A stretch of 64,000 nucleotides of DNA, taken from Cyprinodon diabolis. Lineage: Eukaryota > Chordata > Actinopteri > Cyprinodontiformes > Cyprinodontidae. The DNA is taken from positions 1,569,315 through 1,633,314 of the forward strand of contig CM060081.1 of NCBI GenBank assembly GCA_030533445.1. Direction: 5' to 3'. Made by a program: the position numbers and the translations under genes. Each line of letters starts with the position of its first letter. The stretch's first letter is position 1. Below are positions 37,701 to 52,700 of the stretch, in pieces. A model generated the notes under the pieces. That model made no database searches. It was given only the letters and a program-made list of their open reading frames with translations, and had not been told where the DNA came from.

Positions 37701-40700
37701 AGAGAAGCCAGGATAGGAGAGATATGATCTCTCTTTTTAATTTTCATCAGAACTCTGGCTGCAGCATTTTGGATCAGCTGAAGGCTTTTAACTACAGTTT
37801 GTGGACTTCCTGATAGTAAAGAATTACAATAGTCCAGCCTTGAAGTAACAAATGCATGGACTAGTTTCTCAGCATCACCCCTGGACAGGAGATTTCTAAT
37901 TTTTGCAATGTTCCTCAGATGAAAGAAGGAAATTCTAGAAACGTCTTTGATCTGGGATTTAAATGACAGGTCCTGATCAAAAATAACACCAAGATTTTTT
38001 ACTTTATTATCTGAAATCAGTTTAATCCCATCCAAATGAAGTGACTGGCTAATCAGCTTCTTTTTCAGAGACTCTGGTCCAAAGACTATAACTTCTGTTT
38101 TGTCTGCATTCAGAAGCAGAAAGTTAAGAGTCATCCAGGTATTTATGTCTTCAGACATGCCTGTAATCTATGTAATGGGTTAGCTTCATCTGGATTTATA
38201 GACAGATATAGCTGGGTATCATCAGCATAACAGTGGAAATTAATCCCATGCTGTCTAATAACTCTACCAATTGGGAGCATGTATAAAGTAAAGAGAATTG
38301 GTCCTAGCACTGATCCCTGTGGTACTCCACAGGTAACCTTTGAGCGTGTTGAAGATCTATCATTAACATAAACAAACTGAATTCGATCAGATAGATAAGA
38401 TTTAAACCAGTCTAGTGCTGTTCCTTTAATTCCAACAAAATATTCAAGTCTTTCTAAAAGAATATTATGGTCAACTGTATCAAATGCAGCACTAAGATCC
38501 AACAGGACGAGCACAGATACAAGTCCATTATCTGAGGCCATGAGAATATCATTAGTGACTTTCACCAGAGCTGTTTCAGTGCTATGATGAGCTCTAAAGC
38601 CAGACTGAAACTCTTCAAAAAGTTCATTATGGTGTAAGTGGTCGCAAACTTGTTTGGCAACTACTTTCTCAAGAATTTTGGATAAGAAAGGAAGATTGGA
38701 TATAGGTCTATAATTAACCAAGTCATCTGGGTCAAGAGACGGTTTCTTAAGCAGAGGTTTAATTACAGCAACCTTAAAAGCTTTAGGTACATATCCCTGT
38801 AACAGAGATAGATTAATCACATCTAAAATGGAGGAGGAGATCAAAGGGAATACCTCCTTAAATAACCTGGTTGGAACTGGATCTAACATACAAGTTGAAG
38901 GCTTAGATGAAGACAATAATTTTGCTAATTCAGAAAGTTCAACTGGATCAAAGCAGTCTAAACCCGGTTCAGATTCCATGACTACCTCAGGTACAATCGC
39001 GGATAGAGGAGTGCTTATGATCTTATTTTTAATAAGATCAATCTTATTTATAAAGAATCCCATAAAATCATTGCTGTTAAGAGCAGGTGGAATGGACGGT
39101 TCAACAGAGCTATGGCTCTGGGTGAGTTTGGCAACTGTATTAAAAAGAAATCTAGGATTATTCTTATTCTCCTCTATTAATGAGGAGAAGTATGCTGCTC
39201 TTGCTTTACAAAGGGTCCTCTTATACAGCAGTAAACCATTTTTCCAGACTAGGAAGGACTCCTGCAGGCCTGTGGAGCGATATTTTCTCTCCAGTTTCCT
39301 AGCATTTTGCTTCAAAGTACGCAGCTCTGCATTAAACCAAGGAGCAAGCTTTCTATTTTTAACGGTTTTCATTTTCAAGGGAGCTGCGTTGTCTAAGGCA
39401 GTACGCAGAGAACTAGCAACCCCATCAACAAAATCATCAACCTGTGAAGGGGAATAAGCTATACTTTTGCACTCTGCAGCACTGCTCAGCGACACAGAGG
39501 AGAGAGAAAGTGAAGCCGATTCTTTAAAATTTATAACTGCACTATCTGATAAAGATCTACTAAAATTGAACCTTCTTTTGGGGGAGGAGAACTCTGTTAA
39601 AGTAATCCTGAAGGTTATTAGAAAGTGGTCAGAGAGGACAGGGTTGTGAGGAAATACTGTTATTTCTTCACATTCTATGCCGTATGTCAGCACAAGATCC
39701 AAAGTATGAAGATGAGAATGTGTGGGACTATTCACATTTTGAACAAAGCCAATAGTGTCTAAGATAGCATTAAAGGCTGCTCTTAAGCTATCTCCTTCAA
39801 TGTCAGCATGGATGTTAAAATCTCCCACTATGATGACCCTGTCAGTATTTAATACCAAATCAGGTACCACCTAGACCTATGCAGCTACCACCTAGACCTA
39901 TGCAGCTAGCACCTAGACCTATGCAGCTAGCACCTAGATCTATGCAGCTAGCACCTAGACCTATGCAGCTACCACCTAGATCTATGCAGGTACCACCTAC
40001 ATCTATGCAGCTAGCACCTACACCTATGCAGCTACCACCTAGATCTATGCAGGTACCACCTAAACCTATGCAGCTAGCACCTAGATCTATGCAGCTAACA
40101 CCTAGACCTATGCAGCTACCACCTAGACCTATGCAGCTACCACCTAGACCTATGCAGCTACCACCTAGACCCAAGCAGCTAGCACCTAGACCTATGCAGC
40201 TACCACCTAGACCTATGCAGCTACCACCTAGACCTATGCAGCTACCAACTAGATCTATGCAGCTACCACCTAGATCTATGCAGGTACCACCTAGATCTAT
40301 GCAGCTAGCACCTAGACCTATGCAGCTACCACCTAGACCTATGCAGCTACCACCTAGATCTATGCAGCTACCACCTAGACCTATGCAGCTACCACCTAGA
40401 CCTATGCAGCTACCACCTAGACCTATGCAGCTACCAACTAGATCTATGCATTTACCACCTAGATCTATGCAGGTACCACCTAGATCTATGCAGCTACCAC
40501 CTAGACCTATGCAGCTACCACCTAGACCTATGCAGCTACCACCTAGATCTATGCAGGTACCACCTAGATCTATGCAGCTAGCACCTAGATCTATGCAGCT
40601 AGCACCTAGACCTATGCAGCTACCACCTAGATCTATGCAGCTAGCACCTAGATCTATGCAGCTAGCACCTAGACCTATGCAGCTACCACCTAGATCTATG

Positions 40701-43700
40701 CAGCTACCACCTACATCTATGCAGCTAGCACCTAGACCTATGCAGCTAGCACCTAGACCTATGCAGCTAGCACCTAGACCTATGCAGCTACCACCTAGAT
40801 CTATGCAGCTACCACCTAGATCTATGCAGCTACCACCTACATCTATGCAGCTACCACCTACATCTATGCAGCTAGCACCTAGACCTATGCAGATAGCACC
40901 TAGACCTATGCAGCTAGCACCTAGACCTATGCAGCTACCACCTAGATCTATGCAGCTAGCATCTAGACCTATGCAGCTACCACCTAGACCTATGCAGCTA
41001 CCACCTAGACCTATGCAGCTACCACCTAGATCTATGCAGGTACCACCTAGATCTATGCAGGTAGCACCTAGACCTATGCAGCTAGCACCTAGACCTATGC
41101 AGCTACCACCTAGATCTATGCAGCTAGCACCTAGACCTATGCAGCTACCACCTACATCTATGCAGCTAGCACCTAGACCTATGCAGCTACCACCTAGATC
41201 TATGCAGCTACCACCTAGACCTATGCAGCTACCACCTAGATCTATGCAGATACCACCTAGATCTATGCAGCTACCACCTAGACCTATGCAGCTGCCACCT
41301 AGATCTATGCAGCTACCACCTAGACCTATGCAGCTACCACCTAGATCTATGCAGCTACCACCTAGACCTATGCAGCTACCACCTAGATCTATGCAGCTAG
41401 CACCTACACCTATGCAGCTACCACCTAGACCTATGCAGCTACCACCTAGACCTATGCAGCTAGCACCTAGATCTATGCAGGTACCACCTAGACGTATGCA
41501 GCTAGCACCTAGACCTATGCAGCTAGCACCTAGATCTATGCAGGTACCACCTAGATCTATGCAGCTAGCACCTAGACCTATGCAGCTAGCACCTAGACCT
41601 ATGCAGCTACCACCTAGACCTATGCAGCTACCACCTACATCTATGCAGCTAGCACCTAGACCTATGCAGCTAGCACCTAGACCTATGCAGGTACCACCTA
41701 GATCTATGCAGCTACCACCTAGGTCTATGCAGGTACCACCTAGATCTATGCAGCTACCACATAGATCTATGCAGCTAGCACCTAGATTAATGCAGCTACC
41801 ACCTAGATCTATGCAGCTACCACCTAGACCTATGCAGCTACCACCTAGATCTATGCAGATACCACCTAGATCTATGCAGCTACCACCTAGACCTATGCAG
41901 CTACCACCTAGATCTATGCAGCTACCACCTAGACCTATGCAGCTACCACCTAGATCTATGCAGCTAGCACCTACACCTATGCAGCTACCACCTAGACCTA
42001 TGCAGCTACCACCTAGACCTATGCAGCTAGCACCTAGATCTATGCAGGTACCACCTAGACGTATGCAGCTAGCACCTAGATCTATGCAGCTAGCACCTAG
42101 ACCTATGCAGCTACCACCTAGATCTATGCAGCTACCACCTACATCTATGCAGCTAGCACCTAGACCTATGCAGCTAGCACCTAGACCTATGCAGCTAGCA
42201 CCTAGACCTATGCAGCTACCACCTAGATCTATGCAGCTACCACCTAGATCTATGCAGCTACCACCTACATCTATGCAGCTACCACCTACATCTATGCAGC
42301 TAGCACCTAGACCTATGCAGATAGCACCTAGACCTATGCAGCTAGCACCTAGACCTATGCAGCTACCACCTAGATCTATGCAGCTAGCATCTAGACCTAT
42401 GCAGCTACCACCTAGACCTATGCAGCTACCACCTAGACCTATGCAGCTACCACCTAGATCTATGCAGGTACCACCTAGATCTATGCAGGTAGCACCTAGA
42501 CCTATGCAGCTAGCACCTAGACCTATGCAGCTACCACCTAGATCTATGCAGCTAGCACCTAGACCTATGCAGCTACCACCTACATCTATGCAGCTAGCAC
42601 CTAGACCTATGCAGCTACCACCTAGATCTATGCAGCTACCACCTAGACCTATGCAGCTACCACCTAGATCTATGCAGATACCACCTAGATCTATGCAGCT
42701 ACCACCTAGACCTATGCAGCTACCACCTAGATCTATGCAGCTACCACCTAGACCTATGCAGCTACCACCTAGATCTATGCAGCTAGCACCTACACCTATG
42801 CAGCTACCACCTAGACCTATGCAGCTACCACCTAGACCTATGCAGCTAGCACCTAGATCTATGCAGGTACCACCTAGACGTATGCAGCTAGCACCTAGAC
42901 CTATGCAGCTAGCACCTAGATCTATGCAGGTACCACCTAGATCTATGCAGCTAGCACCTAGACCTATGCAGCTAGCACCTAGACCTATGCAGCTACCACC
43001 TAGACCTATGCAGCTACCACCTACATCTATGCAGCTAGCACCTAGACCTATGCAGCTAGCACCTAGACCTATGCAGGTACCACCTAGATCTATGCAGCTA
43101 ACACCTAGGTCTATGCAGGTACCACCTAGATCTATGCAGCTACCACATAGATCTATGCAGCTAGCACCTAGATTAATGCAGCTACCACTTAGATCTATGC
43201 AGCTACCACCTAGACCTATGCAGCTACCACCTAGATCTATGCAGCTACCACCTAGACCTATGCAGCTACCACCTAGATCTATGCAGATACCACCTAGATC
43301 TATGCAGCTACCACCTAGACCTATGCAGCTACCACCTAGATCTATGCAGCTACCACCTAGACCTATGCAGCTACCACCTAGATCTATGCAGCTAGCACCT
43401 ACACCTATGCAGCTACCACCTAGACCTATGCAGCTACCACCTAGACCTATGCAGCTAGCACCTAGATCTATGCAGGTACCACCTAGACGTATGCAGCTAG
43501 CACCTAGACCTATGCAGCTAGCACCTAGATCTATGCAGGTACCACCTAGATCTATGCAGCTAGCACCTAGACCTATGCAGCTAGCACCTAGACCTATGCA
43601 GCTACCACCTAGACCTATGCAGCTAGCACCTATACCTATGCAGCTAGCACCTAGACCTATGCAGCTACCACCTAGACCTATGCAGCTAGCACCTAGACCT

Positions 43701-46700
43701 CTGCAGGTACCACATAGATCTATGCAGCTACCACCTAGACCTATGCAGCTACCACCTAGACCTATGCAGCTAGCACCTAGATCTATGCAGCTAGCACCTA
43801 GACCTATGCAGCTACCACCTAGATCTATGCAGGTACCACCTACATCTATGCAGCTAGCACCTACACCTATGCAGCTACCACCTAGATCTATGCAGGTACA
43901 ACCTAAACCTATGCAGCTAGCACCTAGATCTATGCAGCTAACACCTAGACCTATGCAGCTACCACCTAGACCTATGCAGCTACCACCTAGACCCAAGCAG
44001 CTAGCACCTAGACCTATGCAGCTACCACCTAGACCTATGCAGCTACCACCTAGACCTATGCAGCTACCAACTAGATCTATGCAGCTACCACCTAGATCTA
44101 TGCAGGTACCACCTAGATCTATGCAGCTAGCACCTAGACCTATGCAGCTACCACCTAGACCTATGCAGCTACCACCTAGATCTATGCAGCTACCACCTAG
44201 ATCTATTCAGCTACCACCTAGACCTATGCAGCTACCACCTAGACCTATGCAGCTACCAACTAGATCTATGCAGCTACCACCTAGATCTATGCAGGTACCA
44301 CCTAGATCTATGCAGGTACCACCTAGATCTATGCAGCTACCACCTAGACCTATGCAGCTACCACCTAGACCTATGCAGCTACCACCTAGATCTATGCAGG
44401 TACCACCTAGATCTATGCAGCTAGCACCTAGATCTATGCAGCTAGCACCTAGACCTATGCAGCTACCACCTAGATCTATGCAGCTAGCACCTAGATCTAT
44501 GCAGCTAGCACCTAGACCTATGCAGCTACCACCTAGATCTATGCAGCTACCACCTACATCTATGCAGCTAGCACCTAGACCTATGCAGCTAGCACCTAGA
44601 CCTATGCAGCTAGCACCTAGACCTATGCAGCTACCACCTAGATCTATGCAGCTACCACCTACATCTATGCAGCTACCACCTACATCTATGCAGCTAGCAC
44701 CTAGACCTATGCAGATAGCACCTAGACCTATGCAGCTAGAACCTAGACCTATGCAGCTAGCACCTAGATCTATTCAGCTAGCACCCAGATCTATACAGCT
44801 AGCATCTAGATCTATACAGCTAGCACCTAGATTAATGCAGCTACCACCTAGACCTATGCAGCTACCACCTAGACCTATGCAGCTACCACCTAGATCTATG
44901 CAGCTACCACCTAGACCCATGCAGCTACCACCTAGACCTATGCAGCTAGCACCTAGATCTATGCAGGTACCACCTAGATCTATGCAGCTACCACCTAGAC
45001 CTATGCAGCTAGCATCTAGACCTATGCAGCTAGCACCTAGATCTATTCAGCTAGCATCTAGACCTATGCAGCTAGCACCTAGATCTATTCAGCTAGCATC
45101 TAGACCTATGCAGCTACCACCTAGATCTATTCAGCTAGCACCTAGATCTATACAGCTAGCACCTAGATCTATTCAGCTAGCACCCAGATCTATACAGCTA
45201 GCACCTAGATCTATGCAGCTTCCACCTAGATCTATTCAGCTAGCACCCAGATCTATACAGCTAGCACCTAGATCTATACAGCTAGCACCTAGATCTATAC
45301 AGCTAGCACCTAGATCTATTCAGCTAGCACCCAGATCTATACAGCTAGCACCTAGATCTATGCAGCTACCACCTAGATCTATGCAGCTACCACCTAGATC
45401 TATTCAGCTAGCACCTAGATCTATTCAGCTAGCACCTAGATCTATGCAGCTACCACCTAGATCTATTCAGCTAGCACCTAGATCTATTCAGCTAGCACCT
45501 AGATCTATGCAGCTACCACCTAGATCTATACAGCTAGCACCTAGATCTATTCAGCAAGCACCCAGATCTATACAGCTAGCACCTAGATCTATGCAGCTAC
45601 CACCTAGATCTATGCAGCTACCACCTAGATCTATTCAGCTAGCACCTAGATATATTCAGCTAGCACCTAGATCTATGCAGCTACCACCTAGATCTATGCA
45701 GCTAGCGCGTAGATCTATTCAGCTAGCACCTAGATCTATGCAGCTACCACCTAGATCTATTCAGCTAGCACCTAGATCTATTCAGCTAGCACCCAGATCT
45801 ATACAGCTAGCATCTAGATCTATACAGCTAGCACCTAGATTAATGCAGCTACCACCTAGACATATGCAGCTACCACCTAGACCTATGCAGCTACCACCTA
45901 GATCTATGCAGCTACCACCTAGACCCATGCAGCTAGCATCTAGACCTATGCAGCTACCACCTAGACCTATGCAGCTAGCACCTAGATCTATGCAGCTAGC
46001 ACCTAGACCTATGCAGTTACCACCTAGACCTATGCAGCTACCACCTAGATCTATGCAGGTACCACCTAGACCTATGCAGCTACCACCTAGACCTATGCAG
46101 CTAGCACCTAGACCTATGCAGCTAGCATCTAGACCTATGCAGCTACCACCTAGATCTATGCAGGTACCACCCAGACCTATGCAGCTAGCACCTAGATCTA
46201 TGCAGCTAGCACCTAGACCTATGCAGTTACCACCTAGACCTATGCAGCTACCACCTAGATCTATGCAGGTACCACCTAGAGCTATGCAGCTAGCACCTAG
46301 ATCTATGCAGCTAGCACCTAGATTAATGCAGCTACCACTTAGATCTATGCAGCTACCACCTAGACCTATGCAGCTACCACCTAGATCTATGCAGCTACCA
46401 CCTAGACCTATGCAGCTACCACCTAGATCTATGCAGATACCACCTAGATCTATGCAGCTAGCACCTAGATCTATGCAGCTACCACCTAGACCTATGCAGC
46501 TACCACCTAGATCTATGCAGCTAGCACCTACACCTATGCAGCTACCACCTAGACCTATGCAGCTACCACCTAGACCTATGCAGCTAGCACCTAGATCTAT
46601 GCAGGTACCACCTAGATGTATGCAGCTAGCACCTAGACCTATGCAGCTAGCACCTAGATCTATGCAGGTACCACCTAGATCTATGCAGCTAGCACCTAGA

Positions 46701-49700
46701 CCTATGCAGCTAGCACCTAGACCTATGCAGCTACCACCTAGACCTATGCAGCTAGCACCTATACCTATGCAGCTAGCACCTAGACCTATGCAGCTACCAC
46801 CTAGACCTATGCAGCTAGCACCTAGATCTATGCAGCTAGCACCTAGACCTATGCAGTTACCACCTAGACCTATGCAGCTACCACCTAGATCTATGCAGGT
46901 ACCACCTAGACCTATGCAGCTACCACCTAGACCTATGCAGCTAGCACCTAGACCTATGCAGCTAGCATCTAGACCTATGCAGCTACCACCTAGATCTATG
47001 CAGGTACCACCCAGACCTATGCAGCTAGCACCTAGATCTATGCAGCTAGCACCTAGACCTATGCAGTTACCACCTAGACCTATGCAGCTACCACCTAGAT
47101 CTATGCAGGTACCACCTAGAGCTATGCAGCTAGCACCTAGATCTATGCAGCTAGCACATAGATTAATGCAGCTACCACTTAGATCTATGCAGCTACCACC
47201 TAGACCTATGCAGCTACCACCTAGATCTATGCAGCTACCACCTAGACCTATGCAGCTACCACCTAGATCTATGCAGATACCACCTAGATCTATGCAGCTA
47301 GCACCTAGATCTATGCAGCTACCACCTAGACCTATGCAGCTACCACCTAGATCTATGCAGCTAGCACCTACACCTATGCAGCTACCACCTAGACCTATGC
47401 AGCTACCACCTAGACCTATGCAGCTAGCACCTAGATCTATGCAGGTACCACCTAGATGTATGCAGCTAGCACCTAGACCTATGCAGCTAGCACCTAGATC
47501 TATGCAGGTACCACCTAGATCTATGCAGCTAGCACCTAGACCTATGCAGCTAGCACCTAGACCTATGCAGCTACCACCTAGACCTATGCAGCTAGCACCT
47601 ATACCTATGCAGCTAGCACCTAGACCTATGCAGCTACCACCTAGACCTATGCAGCTAGCACCTAGACCTATGCAGGTACCACATAGATCTATGCAGCTAC
47701 CACCTAGACCTATGCAGCTACCACCTAGACCTATGCAGCTAGCACCTAGATCTATGCAGGTACCACCTAGATCTATGCAGCTACCACATAGATCTATGCA
47801 GGTACCACCTAGACCTATGCAGCTAGCACCTAGATCTATGCAGGTACCACCTAGATCTATGCAGCTACCACCTAGACCTATGCAGCTAGCACCTAGACCT
47901 ATGCAGCTAGCATCTAGACCTATGCAGCTACCACCTAGATCTATGCAGCTAGCAACTAGACCTATGCAGCTACCACCTAGATCTATGCAGCTAGCACCTA
48001 GACCTATGCAGCTACCACCTAGATCTATGCAGGTACCACCTAGACCTATGCAGCTAGCACCTAGATCTATGCAGCTAGCACCTAGACCTATGCAGTTACC
48101 ACCTAGACCTATGCAGCTACCACCTAGATTTCAATTCAATTCAGTTTATTTATATAGCGCCAAATTCACAACACATGTCATCTCAAGGCACTTTACAGTT
48201 CAACCAGATCATACAGTCAAATTGATACAAAGTTTTCTATCTAAGGAAAACCAGTTGATTGCATTGACTCATTGACTCAAATACAATCCCTCACACTAAG
48301 CATGCTTGTAGCGACAGTGGAGAGGAAAAACTCCCTTTTAACAGGAAGAAACCTCCAGCAGAACCAGGCTCAGTGTGAGCGGCCATCTGCCAAGGCCGAC
48401 TGGGGTTCAAGGAGACAGAAGCAGAGATACAAAAAGCAGCTGTAAAAGGCGACCCCGTCCAGGAAACACACAGCCTGGCAGACGAGCTCCAAGGCAGCTC
48501 CCATGCCAGAGGATGAAGAGAGCACATCCACCCAGCCACGGCCAGAGAAACAGGACCACACTGGAAGACAGGCCGATCTCCAACATCTACAAACAAGGGT
48601 GTTGATGGAAGCAGCACAGCTGATGTTTCTTTCCTGGATGACGTCACAGCCAAACAGGAATAGACGAGGCAAAGCTACTCTGAGGAAAAGCAGAGAGAGC
48701 AGAAGGTTAGAGATTGAACAAACAGATTCTGCAGAATAGGAGAACAGAGAGAGAATGAAGCAGAATGATGAAATGGGGGTCCCTATGTCCTCCAAAAGTC
48801 TAAGCCTATAGCAGCATAACTATAGAGAGAGAGCTCAGGATAACCTGGGCCACCCTAACTATAAGCTTTATCAAAAAGGAAAGTTTTAAGCCTAGTCTTA
48901 AAAGTAGACAGGGTGTCTGCCTCACGGACTAAAACTGGTAGTTGGTTCCACAGGAGAGGAGCCTGATAACTAAAAGATCTGCCTCCCATTCTACTTTTAG
49001 AAATTCTAGGAACCACTAGTAAACCTGCAGATTGAGAGCGAAGTGCTCTGTTAGGAACATAAGGAACAATCAGATCTCTGATATAAGATGGAGCTTGGCC
49101 ATTTAAGGCTTTATATGTGAGAAGGAGGATTTTAAATTCTATTCTTGATTTAACAGGAAGCCAATGAAGAGAAGCCAGGATAGGAGAGATATGATCTCTC
49201 TTTTTAATTTTCATCAGAACTCTGGCTGCAGCATTTTGGATCAGCTGAAGGCTTTTAACTACAGTTTGTGGACTTCCTGATAGTAAAGAATTACAATAGT
49301 CCAGCCTTGAAGTAACAAATGCTTGGACTAGTTTCTCAGCATCACCCCTGGACAGGAGATTTCTAATTTTTGCAATGTTCCTCAGATGAAAGAAGGAAAT
49401 TCTAGAAACGTCTTTGATCTGGGATTTAAATGACAGGTCCTGATCAAAAATAACACCAAGATTTTTTACTTTATTATCTGAAATCAGTTTAATCCCATCC
49501 AAATGAAGTGACTGGCTAATCAGCTTCTTTTTCAGAGACTCTGGTCCAAAGACTATAACTTCTGTTTTGTCTGCATTCAGAAGCAGAAAGTTAAGAGTCA
49601 TCCAGGTTTTTATGTCTTCAGACATGCCTGTAATCTATGTAATGGGTTAGCTTCATCTGGATTTATAGACAGATATAGCTGGGTATCATCAGCATAACAG

Positions 49701-52700
49701 TGGAAATTAATCCCATGCTGTCTAATAACTCTACCGATTGGGAGCATGTAAAAAGTAAAGAGAATTGGTCCTAGCACTGATCCCTGTGGTACTCCACAGG
49801 TAACCTTTGAGTGTGTTGAAGATCTATCATTAACATAAACAAACTGAATTCGATCAGATAGATAGGATTTAAACCAGTCTAGTGCTGTTCCTTTAATTCC
49901 AACAAAATATTCAAGTCTTTCTAAAAGAATATTATGGTCAACTGTATCAAATGCAGCACTAAGATCCAACAGGACGAGCACAGATACAAGTCCATTATCT
50001 GAGGCCATGAGAATATCATTAGTGACTTTCACCAGAGCTGTTTCAGTGCTATGATGAGCTCTAAAGCCAGACTGAAACTCTTCAAAAAGTTCATTATGGT
50101 GTAAGTGGTCGCAAACTTGTTTGGCAACTACTTTCTCAAGAATTTTGGATAAGAAAGGAAGATTGGATATAGGTCTATAATTAACCAAGTCATCTGGGTC
50201 AAGAGACGGTTTCTTAAGCAGAGGTTTAATTACAGCAACCTTAAAAGCTTTAGGTACATATCCCTGTAACAGAGATAGATTAATCACATCTAAAATGGAG
50301 GAGGAGATCAAAGGGAATACCTCCTTAAATAACCTGGTTGGAACTGGATCTAACATCCAAGTTGAAGGCTTAGATGAAGACAATAATTTTGCTAATTCAG
50401 AAAGTTCAACTGGATCAAAGCAGTCTAAACCCGGTTCAGATTCCATGACTACCTCAGGTACAATCGCGGATAGAGGAGTGCTTATGATCTTATTTTTAAT
50501 AAGATCAATCTTATTTATAAAGAATCCCATAAAATCATTGCTGTTAAGAGCAGGTGGAATGGACGGTTCAACAGAGCTATGGCTCTGGGTGAGTTTGGCA
50601 ACTGTATTAAAAAGAAATCTAGGATTATTCTTATTCTCCTCTATTAATGAGGAGAAGTATGCTGCTCTTGCTTTACAAAGGGTCCTCTTATACAGCAGTA
50701 AACCATTTTTCCAGACTAGGAAGGACTCCTGCAGGCCTGTGGAGCGATATTTTCTCTCCAGTTTCCTAGCATTTTGCTTCAAAGTACGCAGCTCTGCATT
50801 AAACCAAGGAGCAAGCTTTCTATTTTTAACGGTTTTCATTTTCAAAGGAGCTGCGTTGTCTAAGGCAGTACGCAGAGAACTAGCAACCCCATCAACAAAA
50901 TCATCAACATGTGAAGGGGAATAAGCTATACTTTTGCACTCTGCAGCACTGCTCAGCGACACAGAGGAGAGAGAAAGTGAAGCCGATTCTTTAAAATTTA
51001 TAACTGCACTATCTGATAAAGATCTACTAAAATTGAACCTTCTTTTGGGGGAGGAGAACTCTGTTAAAGTAATCCTGAAGGTTATTAGAAAGTGGTCAGA
51101 GAGGACAGGGTTGTGAGGAAATACTGTTATTTCTTCACATTCTATGCCGTATGTCAGCACAAGATCCAAAGTATGAACATGAGAATATGTGGGACTATTC
51201 ACATTTTGAACAAAGCCAATAGTGTCTAAGATAGCATTAAAGGCTGCTCTTAAGCTATCGCCTTCAATGTCAGCATGGATGTTAAAATCTCCCACTATGA
51301 TGACCCTGTCAGTATTTAATACCAAATCAGGTACCACCTAGACCTATGCAGCTACCACCTAGACCTATGCAGCTAGCACCTAGACCTATGCAGCTAGCAC
51401 CTAGATCTATGCAGCTAGCACCTAGACCTATGCAGCTACCACCTAGATCTATGCAGCTACCACCTACATCTATGCAGCTAGCACCTACACCTATGCAGCT
51501 ACCACCTAGATCTATGCAGGTACAACCTAAACCTATGCAGCTAGCACCTAGATCTATGCAGCTAACACCTAGACCTATGCAGCTACCACCTAGACCTATG
51601 CAGCTACCACCTAGACCTATGCAGCTACCACCTAGACCCAAGCAGCTAGCACCTAGACCTATGCAGCTACCACCTAGACCTATGCAGCTACCACCTAGAC
51701 CTATGCAGCTACCAACTAGATCTATGCAGCTACCACCTAGATCTATGCAGGTACCACCTAGATCTATGCAGCTAGCACCTAGACCTATGCAGCTACCACC
51801 TAGACCTATGCAGCTACCACCTAGATCTATGCAGCTACCACCTAGACCTATGCAGCTACCACCTAGACCTATGCAGCTACCACCTAGACCTATGCAGCTA
51901 CCAACTAGATCTATGCAGCTACCACCTAGATCGATGCAGGTACCTCCTAGATCTATGCAGCTACCACCTAGACCTATGCAGCTACCACCTAGACCTATGC
52001 AGCTACCACCTAGATCTATGCAGCTAGCACCTAGATCTATGCAGCTAGCACCTAGACCTATGCAGCTACCACCTAGATCTATGCAGCTAGCACCTAGATC
52101 TATGCAGCTAGCACCTAGACCTATGCAGCTACCACCTAGATCTATGCAGCTAGCACCTAGACCTATGCAGCTAGCACCTAGACCTATGCAGCTAGCACCT
52201 AGACCTATGCAGCTAGCACCTAGACCTATGCAGCTACCACCTAGATCTATGCAGCTACCACCTAGATCTATGCAGCTACCACCTACATCTATGCAGCTAC
52301 CACCTACATCTATGCAGCTAGCACCTAGACCTATGCAGATAGCACCTAGACCTATGCAGCTAGCACCTAGACCTATGCAGCTACCACCTAGATCTATGCA
52401 GCTAGCATCTAGACCTATGCAGCTACCACCTAGACCTATGCAGCTACCACCTAGACCTATGCAGCTACCACCTAGATCTATGCAGGTACCACCTAGATCT
52501 ATGCAGGTAGCACCTAGACCTATGCAGCTAGCACCTAGACCTATGCAGCTACCACCTAGATCAATGCAGCTAGCACCTAGACCTATGCAGCTACCACCTA
52601 CATCTATGCAGCTAGCACCTAGACCTATGCAGCTAGCACCTAGACCTATGCAGGTACCACCTAGATCTATGCAGCTACCACCTAGGTCTATGCAGGTACC

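Noticed and set aside
39860..43996. 1378-codon SCIGLGG heptad ORF on the minus strand (and the similar 1113-codon ORF at 51327-54668)
   Set aside because: Complement of the 21-bp minisatellite. It lies in an intron and shows no codon-level constraint.
33271..51337. Active L2 retrotransposons
   Set aside because: All three lack the endonuclease N-terminus and anything upstream, and share a frameshift in the reverse transcriptase region.
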